DNA from: Toxorhynchites rutilus septentrionalis
Lineage: Eukaryota; Arthropoda; Insecta; Diptera; Culicidae
Direction: 5' to 3'
DNA: 64,000 nucleotides
NCBI RefSeq assembly: GCF_029784135.1
Contig: NC_073745.1
Span: 63,890,218 to 63,954,217, forward strand
Shown here: positions 56,626 through 64,000 of the stretch, piece after piece
Layout: each line of letters starts with the position of its first letter
How positions within the stretch are numbered: the stretch's first letter is position 1
Program-made: the position numbers and the translations under genes
Notes under the pieces: model-generated
Told to the model about the DNA's origin: nothing
The model's input: only the letters and a program-made list of their open reading frames with translations
Database searches by the model: none

Positions 56626-57303
56626 ACAGCAATTTCATGAAGAAAGGGTAGACCGAAGTAAAACAAATCCCAACTTCGCAAGGACCTTCTATATTTATTC
56701 GATAGAGAAATATTTCAGACTGTTTTTCTTGATTAGTTTTTAGGCACAGACTGTAGATTGTAGTGATCTGATCATTTTCGAAAATTAGCAATCGCTAGAT
56801 TGATTTTTATCTTTTACCAGCAAGTGAGAAAAATTTCAGTTTCCGGAAGCGGTATTTCACGAAACAAAGCACAGTTTATATATTTTTTCCTAGAAGTTCG
56901 CTGTGAAAAAATCAAAAATCGATCAAGCGGTTTGGAAGTTACAAATGTTTGAAAATAGTTATATTCGAAAAACTGGCATAAAAAGTAGGAACAAAACTTC
57001 ATATCTTAAGAAGGAATAAAACATAACTCTCTGAATATTGTATATGGTTTGTAAAAAAACGATTAAGATCTCGTTCTGTGACGATATCTCAGAAACCACA
57101 AAAAAAAATTTCATGTTAAGTTTTAAAGTAATAATTAAAAATTTGAACCAAAATTTAAAGTAATTGAATACCTTTCATTTTCTGGTGAGACGTCGAAAAT
57201 CGGCTACGATTTTTCGAAAACTGCAAAAACTGGGCATAAACCGACACATCGGACCACCCTGGTTTAGTAAATTGTGTGCTAAAACCCAATTTAAAAACAA
57301 ATA
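56626..57303. other. AT-rich stretch, no gene seen
   Basis: No recognisable frame or repeat. Confidence 0.4.
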
Positions 57304-59271
57304 CAGGTCGGACTCGATTATTCGGAGTATTAATTTTTTTATCACTCCGGATAATCGAATCCTCCGGATAATCGAGTCAAAACAATTTTTTTTCTTTGTT
57401 TGTTTTTTTGCATGTATTTTTCGTTTTTTGAAAATAAAAAAGGAATTTGATTTTTGATTCATCCCCTTAAAGTCAGAAAACACCTTTCTCACATGAAAAA
57501 AAATAATTTGATGAAAAAAATCCTCCTATGCATATGTTCGAATTTCAACAATGACAGAGTTACAGAACTTTTTTTTTTTGTTTCGGACTCTGTTGCTTCA
57601 AACTGGCTCTACATTAAAAAGTACGCTACGGAAGACGATTCTGATGCTTTCATTTGAAAGATGAGAAAATTTAGTACAGGATATAGTAGTGGAACAACTA
57701 AATGTGTTGATTTTTAATAACATTTTGGAAGTGAAACACTTAAAAGTTAATAATTTTTAATGAGTTATTATTAATTTTATCCTGAAAATTTATACTAAAC
57801 TGGATTGTTTCTATCAATTAAAATGAAGTTCTTTAACCGCTCCACAATTTGTTCTTTGACGCACAACTTCTATCTTTCTTAATTTGGTTGCAATATCGAT
57901 ATAAACAATTCCTGGTGAAAATTCAAGCAAAATCTTCGAATATCACGATTTCTACCCCACTGTACATGTAATAGCCACTTAAACTTCACCTTAACGTTGA
58001 AAGGTTACATTTCTTCATGAAATAAGCCATATTTGAAATATAAAAAAAATATTTTTTTACCAAACTGAATATAATCGAGTCCAAAATTGTATATAATCGA
58101 ATCACATATAATCGAGTCTGTACTGTATTCTATTAGTCAAATCATTTCATTTGATACCAATATTGAGGGGATTGCAAAAAATACATAGTCGACCATTTTG
58201 TGGCGGCGATCTTTTCGAATTTATGTTGTTCATAGTGTAGTGTATTCACCATATCAAGCCATTTAGCCTTTTTTTTGCGGCGGCCAAATTGAATTTTTCA
58301 AGATCATGGAATACGCAGTTTTATAATGACAGTAGAATTTTTCTATTAATGTGGGACAACCCAACAAACATTCAAACATACATAGAAACAGGTCAAGCTG
58401 AATGAAACCATTCAAAAAGTAATTAGTTGTTTGGGGACTGCGGCCATCTTGAAATTGGATTTTTCATTATCTGCTATGTTCCACTAGTCGAGAACTTTCT
58501 TTTGATACATTTTTGGGCATTTTTCATAAATAACTGTGTTCTACTAGTCAAGCCTTTTCATTTGATACGCATATTGATGGGGTTCTGAGAAAATAGGTAA
58601 TCCACCATTTTGTAGTGGCCGCCATCTTAGATTTGCATTTTTCGTAAATAACTGTATTCTACTAGTCAAGCCCTTTCATTTGATACCCATATTGATGGGG
58701 TTGTGAAAAAAAACTATATATGGCGCCATTTTGTGGTGGTGGTCATTTTGGATTTGTAATTTTCATAAATAACTGTATTCTACTTGTCAAGCCATTTCAT
58801 TAGATACCCATATTGATGGAGTTCTGAGAAAATATGTAATGCGCCATTTTGTAGTGGCCGCCATCTTGGATTTGCATTTTTCATAAATAACTGTATTCTA
58901 CTTGTCATATTCCATAGACCCATGTTGATGAAGTTCTGAGAAAATAAGCAATCCGCCATTTTGTAGTGACCGCCATCTTGGATTTGCATTTTTCATTAAT
59001 AACTGTGTTCTACTAGTCAAGCCCTCTCGTTTGATACCCATTTTGATGGGGTTCTGAGAAAATATGTAATCCGCCATTTTGTAGTGGCCGCCATCTTGGA
59101 TTTGTATTCTTCATAAATAACTGCATTCTACTAGTCAAGCCCTTTCTTTTGATACCCATATTAGCTATTCAATATAGAATTATTATACAAATTATTCTAA
59201 ATTTCCGAAAATCAAAAATAAAATACTCCGGATAATCGAGTCCAAAATTTCGGATAATCGAGTCCGACCTG
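57304..59271. mobile_element. 1968 bp palindromic DNA element, CAGGTCGGACTCGATTATTC ends, copy 2
   Basis: Same ends and interior as the element at 25468-26922, with TA on both sides (57302-57303 and 59272-59273). It is ~510 bp longer, largely because of a tandem expansion at 58440-59160. No transposase frame. Confidence 0.85.
58440..59160 (+). repeat. ~110-120 bp tandem repeat inside the MITE
   Basis: The unit GCGCCATTTTGTAGTGGCCGCCATCTTGGATTTGC, followed by AAATAACTGTATTCTACTAGTCAAGCC, recurs near 58619, 58737, 58857, 58967 and 59087. The sister copy has only about one and a half units (26450-26830). Confidence 0.9.
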
Positions 59272-59670
59272 TATCTAAGAAAAAAAAATCGAAAACGACA
59301 AAATTAAAATGGTTTGAGTCAAATCGGAGAGAATATATTTGTTGCTATATTTCGAATAATTGCTGTATATAGGAGATCTAAGGCGAAACATATTTTGAAA
59401 AAAAAAAATAACAAGTAAAAAAATCATTTGAAAGTTCTTCACGCTAAATGTGTTTGAAGAACTTGTGTTTCTAGAGGCGAATGAACTGAGCAGTTTGAAG
59501 CCTCTTAAATCCGAAAAAAAGGAAGAAGAACTTGTGTTTTGTATCAAATTACCTAACTTAAAAATCTTTTTTAAGTAAGATAATTTTGTTACAAAAAATG
59601 CATTTCAAGTAATATACTGAACGGGATACTCTTAGAATTACATTTTTTCCCCATTTTCTATCTGTATGTA

Positions 59671-61165
59671 CAGCCATTCCATGTCGAACCGATATGGTGG
59701 CTGTCAGATTCTCGTGAAAAGTGGTAGTTTGTTCCTTATTGCAAAAAATTAGACCCGTTTTTTTATTCTTTTATTAAGGTGCCTATTTCCGTTTTAGGGT
59801 AGTCCGTATTATCTCATTTTCCCTTTCTTTCACCAAACATGACTTTTTGCAAAAATCCACATCCTTTGAACTGCAAGACCGATTCAAACGATCGACATAT
59901 CAAATTAAAGCCAGTTAGCTGGTCTACACTTGCGGAAAATTTTGTTTTGTTTTCGCATTTATTATTTGTATTTGTTTTTTATAGTCATAGCTAAAAAAAA
60001 TAAACAGAACGCATCTCTGATTTTTGGATATGTTCTGTAAAAATCCTCAGCTTTCAAGAAAAAATATATAAAAATACAGTACCCTTGGTCCCTGTGCTGT
60101 CCTGTCACGGTCGCCATGTGCTGTTTGGTGGGGCGTTCGGAAAAGATCACGGAATCGATAGCTGTTCCGGCGTGCAGCTAGCACGCATCAAGTATATTCA
60201 ACGACTATTTAACAGTACAAACATGTCTCTTAAATACTAGTTTACATTCGTTCACTTAAACTCTACACAAACATCCCTTATTGCTAATACTGGGCGGAGC
60301 ATCTCACCAGAAAAGAAAAATGGAAAGAGATAGACTGAGGACGGACAAAAATGGTAAAAGATATTGTGGGTTTCAGCCTTCCGCTTTGCTTGAGCAAGCG
60401 TGGTTTAAGTGGGTCGCAAACATAACATCGGACACTTGCGCTGTGTGGCTAAGCGTACACATGTGGCTACAAGTGTCGTGTTTATTTATGGTGCTTGAAT
60501 GTTATTCCGTCGGTCGTAAAGCGTATAGCGGGTGACTAATACTTTATGATTTGTGGTTTGACGAGGGTTTGGGAAATTGGATATTTGGATTTCACTAAGT
60601 GTGAAATGAGATGAAACATTCGTGGGAAAGAATATTAGATTAAGGATAATGCTACAGTCCCGAAACCATATAAACTAAAAAAAAAAAAGGCACAATCAAT
60701 AATCACAAAAACAAAATCCATTTTTTTTTCAAAGAGGTCTAGCTTATTGCCTTCAATTTGTTGTATCGATCATCCTAATTGGTCATATTGTTCAAAAGTT
60801 ATGAATTTTAGAGAATAGAGAAAAGGGGGAAAAGATGATATTCCGAACTATCAGTCAACTTTGAAAAATCATAATATAAAAAAAAGAACAAATCTCTGAT
60901 TTTGAGCAATTTTTTGTAAAAATCCTCAGCTTTCAAGAAAAAGTATTCAAAAAATATAGCGCCCTTGGTCCCGAGACCATGTAAACTATAAAAAACAGAT
61001 ACAATCAATAATAACGAAAACAAAATTCAAATCTTTTAGAACTGTGACAAAGAAAGGATAGCTAATATGCTATAATTTTATATGTCGATCATATTAATCG
61101 GTTAAGTGGTTTAAAAGTTATGAATTTTTGAAAAACGTTACTTTTGGAAAAAAATTAATGAGAAA
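59671..61165. mobile_element. CAGCCATTCC palindromic element, copy with nested unique DNA
   Basis: The left terminus CAGCCATTCCATGTCGAACC is preceded by TA. Inner arms (ATTAGACCCGTTTTTTTA, TATAGCGCCCTTGGTCCCGAGACCATG) repeat the family pattern. About 570 bp of unrelated sequence (about 60085-60655, including CGTGCAGCTAGCACG) sits where the hairpin centre should be. The right terminus is not recognisable. Confidence 0.65.
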
Positions 61166-62444
61166 AAGAATCTACAAAAAACAATTCTCCGATTTGTCTC
61201 AATTCTTGTATATTTTTGCATATGAAATTTCGTAAAATATATCTCTTCGATATTTTTTTTTGCAAATTCTGCCGACGGTAGGAATGTTTTGATAAATTCA
61301 AAAAATTTAAACTGCTCGACTTTTCGATATTTTTACAACAAAGTGAGTGTATTGATAAACTTTCTAGGAAAATATCAAACGGTTTTTAAAACAGGTATAA
61401 TATTCAAGAAAATCGGTAAAAAAAAGGAGAAAAAACAATATACATCTACGAGTAGTAGTGGTCCCGAGACCAAATTAACACACGATGCATACTGGTTTTT
61501 CTCCTCTTAACTCTTAAACAAATTATTTCAATATCTATTGAATAGATTATTCGAAGTATTTCCCTTCAGTTTCGATATACTTTCACATGAGCTATTAATC
61601 ATTTTGTGAAATCGAATTCAACGCTTCGGTTCCAAATCAAGTAAATACAGCGGATGATTTAGGACATAGTAACGATTCTAAGCGAAAAATTGATGCACAA
61701 TCTTGTGACTCGGTACATTTTCTAAGAAGCCAGTAAACACTAAATGATAGCACTGATATGAAACCACTTGCCTACGATTTAATTTCCAAAAGAGCGGTTC
61801 AAATGCAAACGCTCCGATGGGTCACTCATTGAGTAATTTCACTACTCTGCTGAGCTCCCTAGCGCCCTATGATATGCAAGTGAGACTCGATGTTGTTGGT
61901 GCAAGGGTTAACAAATGCTCACTATGCTCCGTACGCTAATACAGGGCGGAAATAATGCCAAAAAGGCGAAAAATAATGGTCTTTAAATACTACAAGTACT
62001 GCTTTGACAATCATTACTATAGGGCATGATATAAACGTCAATTTTAATTGCTTCTTTTCGTTTAGAAAAGTTCGGTGTTCGACAGAGAAACAAAACAAAA
62101 AAAAATGTTTTCCACTTGCAGTCAGATTTCCAATATCCAATAAAAGCTCTATATGAGCATTAGTGACATGATTGTTCATATCTAGTGCTTAAAAGCATTA
62201 TAAAGCATTATAAGTATAATAATAGGACTTTAAGTTATTTCTTATGATTACTTGGGCATTGCGCAAAGCTCAACATTCTGAATTTTAATATACGGTTCGA
62301 ATTCAATGAACTCTGACCATGCTTCAAAAGTTTGAGATAATATTCTCCATTCACTATTTGGCCAAGTGTAACAAATTCCTTCTTGATAGCTCCACTTTCT
62401 GAACCTGACACGGTGTGTATCTAATTTTGTTTATTTTTTTTTTA
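61166..62444. other. non-coding stretch
   Basis: AT-rich with no frame or repeat that I could support. Confidence 0.4.
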
Positions 62445-62572
62445 TCTGTATTATAGTGACTTTCAACTCATTTGGCTTGTTCATCACTTTAACTTCCATT
62501 TTTGGAAGAATGTCGGGAGTGAGAATTGAACTCGTGACCTTTAGCATGAGAGGCATGGATGCGAAGAAAGTG
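62445..62572 (-). mobile_element. tRNA-derived SINE, 5' truncated copy
   Basis: Minus strand: CATGCCTCTCATGCTAAAGGTCACGAGTTCAATTCTCACTCCCGACATTCTTCC, then AAAATGGAAGTTAAAGTGATGAAC and TATAATACAG. Matches the copy at 63421-63563. The A-box part of the head is missing. Confidence 0.75.
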
Positions 62573-63420
62573 TATCTGAATAACGAAAACATGAATAACA
62601 TTATTCTTGTAAATATTTGAGGTCTGAAAAATTCAAATCTTTTTTCTTTTTGATTTTTTTTTCTAACATTTCTAAAATTTCTATTCTGGAAATGCGATAA
62701 AAATGTGTTAGGTTTAGTGTTAGTATTTTTTTTTCTTCGTTTTTGACGCAACAACAAAAAATTGTGCGAAGTCGACATTTTTGGTGACTTTCTAAATACT
62801 GTAACGTTGTGAAAACTCAATGCGTGGAGATGTACATCAAGTTCAAGTTTAACTTTTTACTTTTTAAAATTTTGAAGTTTAGTAATACTCTACGAACGAA
62901 TTTTTATGATGCTGTCTGAAGATGCAGTGAACAAAATGTCGGGAAGAAATAAAAAAATTTTTTTTTTCAAAAAATTTGTGGAATGATACATTTTTTTGCT
63001 AATAAACAATATCAACCAGCATTCATTTGATTTTTAGATCAATCCTGTAGGATCCTTCAATACAGAGATATTTTTGTTTGAATGAAAAATTACCCTATTC
63101 GTCTTTGATAATGAATAATAAATAATTATTGCATCGCAAGTCAAAATACAGTTTCAGAAACTCCAATGAATTCTGTACATGGTTAATTTGTTACTTTGAG
63201 GAAAAAAATATTTAATTCTTATTTTTGTATACTGGAAATCTTCAAAACGAAATAAAATTACCTTTGGAAAAGGGCCCTTTTCTTAATTTTTTTTTTCAAA
63301 AAATAATTGATTCAAATACTTCAATGTGGTAGGCGCTTGTTCTTTTGTTTCCGAAATTGCTTTCACATTATCTGACAATTGTTGTTCACGTCTTTACAGA
63401 CGAAAGATTTCGTGTTTTTT
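62573..63420. other. AT-rich stretch between SINE copies
   Basis: Nothing recognisable. Confidence 0.4.
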
Positions 63421-63563
63421 TTCTGTATTATAGTTACTTTCAACACTTTTGGCTGGTTCGTCACTTTTTACTTCCATTTTTGGAAGAATGTCGGGAGTGA
63501 GAATTGAACTCGTGACCTTTATCGTGGGTGGTATGGATGTTACCACTACCAGATCGCCTCCCC
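63421..63563 (-). mobile_element. tRNA-derived SINE, near-complete copy
   Basis: The minus strand begins GGGGAGGCGATCTGGTAGTGGTAACATCC (A-box TGGTAGTGG) and continues with GGTCACGAGTTCAATTCTC (B-box). A ~70 bp body follows: CTCCCGACATTCTTCC, ATGGAAG and AGTAACTATAATACAG. The internal Pol III promoter is recognisable. The tRNA fold is lost, so it is a SINE and not a tRNA gene. Confidence 0.8.
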
Positions 63564-63839
63564 AATGATTTCGTGTTAAAACATAGTTTTCATCGACATT
63601 GGCAGATAATTCCGTGGTTAAACGGGATTCTGCTGTATTCAATAAGTTCAGTGTTTCAGTGTCGCTCTTGACAGCGGACAACCAACAGTACATGTCATTG
63701 CTGAGACTGAGAGTCAATTTGACAGTTTGCTCAAAATGGCTGTTTGCGTTCCTCAGTGCAAGAATCAATTCATCGGCTCTCGTCAGTGTTGCCAATATTT
63801 GTATTGAGGAGTTCATGAATTGATTACTATAATGCATAT

Positions 63840-63915
63840 TCTCATATTCTCACAACAATCTCGTAATCCTACGTCAACAATGCGTTCGAGTCTTGAACAC
63901 TATCCTATTTTTTCC
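63840..63915 (+). mobile_element. 3' end of a family D repeat
   Basis: CGTAATCCTACGTCAACAATGCGTTCGAGTCTTGAACACTATCC, then ATTTTTTCC. Matches the 3' tail at 40470-40510 and 12185. The 5' part is not seen. Confidence 0.55.
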
Positions 63916-63943
63916 GTTTATCTTATAAGTTATTCAATATTAG

Positions 63944-64000
63944 CCCTTTGCGGTCGGAATTAATTTCCTTTCAAAGAGATCCTCTAATCTTTCCACGCTG
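63944..64000 (-). mobile_element. piggyBac-like MITE, cut by the window end
   Basis: CCCTTTGCGGTCGGAATT, then TTTCAAAGAGATCCT, matches the inverse of the right end of the MITE at 40830-41074. It is preceded by TTAG where TTAA is expected. Confidence 0.75.

Noticed and set aside
1..64000. CRISPR arrays, bacterial operons, ribosomal RNA or integrated virus genes.
   Set aside because: No spaced direct repeats of the CRISPR type, no rRNA core sequences, and no viral structural or polymerase motifs were seen. The genome context is clearly that of an insect.

Overview
The window is a repeat-rich, AT-rich stretch of an insect genome. It most resembles a culicine mosquito of the Aedes type. The reasons are an ITmD37E transposon (a family described mainly from mosquitoes), tRNA-headed SINEs, short palindromic DNA elements, mini-me/DINE-like Helitrons and an R2-superclade LINE. 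The species call is inference. I find no intact host protein gene and no functional RNA gene. The single long open frame (18008-21670) belongs to a LINE. The sequence reads as intergenic or intronic DNA built from nested transposons with islands of unique non-coding sequence.

Layout. 1-1314: unique sequence with a CT microsatellite. 1315-2612: complete ITmD37E transposon with one nonsense codon. 3340-6340: degenerate ~150-180 bp tandem repeat split by a palindromic element (about 5039-6053). 6728-9220: promoter-bearing repeats and a palindromic element with a second repeat inserted in it. 9971-10986: Helitron-like DINE with clean ends. 11466-12225: repeat remnant containing a 418 bp TA-flanked MITE. 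12226-14250: mostly unique. 14260-16320: low-complexity motif blocks around a foldback element. 16580-17340: dispersed palindromic repeat. 17866-21850: the LINE. 21850-24030: unique. 24039-26928: repeat pieces, then a DINE carrying a nested MITE. 26929-29731: unique. 29732-31009: mariner with a frameshift, followed by an older mariner relic and a 5'-truncated LINE tail with a 14 bp target duplication. 32140-33950: unique. About 33951-36526: a block with broken histone H2A copies, their TATA promoter and histone 3' stem-loops, bounded by a recurrent 16 bp palindrome. 36580-38700: a ~1.5 kb array of an 8 bp unit, then a related array. 40037-43000: piggyBac-like MITE, SINE and palindromic elements nested in one another. 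43150-43830: internally deleted mariner. 44802-51034: palindromic element split by a 4.8 kb Helitron relic that is itself partly duplicated and carries further insertions. 51050-54190: large foldback element with a DINE at a precise A^T site. 57304-59271: second copy of the 25468 MITE, with an internal tandem expansion. 59671-61165: another palindromic element. 62445-64000: two SINE copies and partial repeats.

What stands out: (1) about ten copies of a GACGTAGGACTACGTC-like palindrome mark the ends of a repeat family, several members carry TATA and initiator promoters, and one block encloses histone H2A pseudogenes; (2) paralogous copies within the window supply empty sites that date and delimit several insertions; (3) the LINE has an uninterrupted frame with all catalytic motifs, in contrast to its decayed surroundings.
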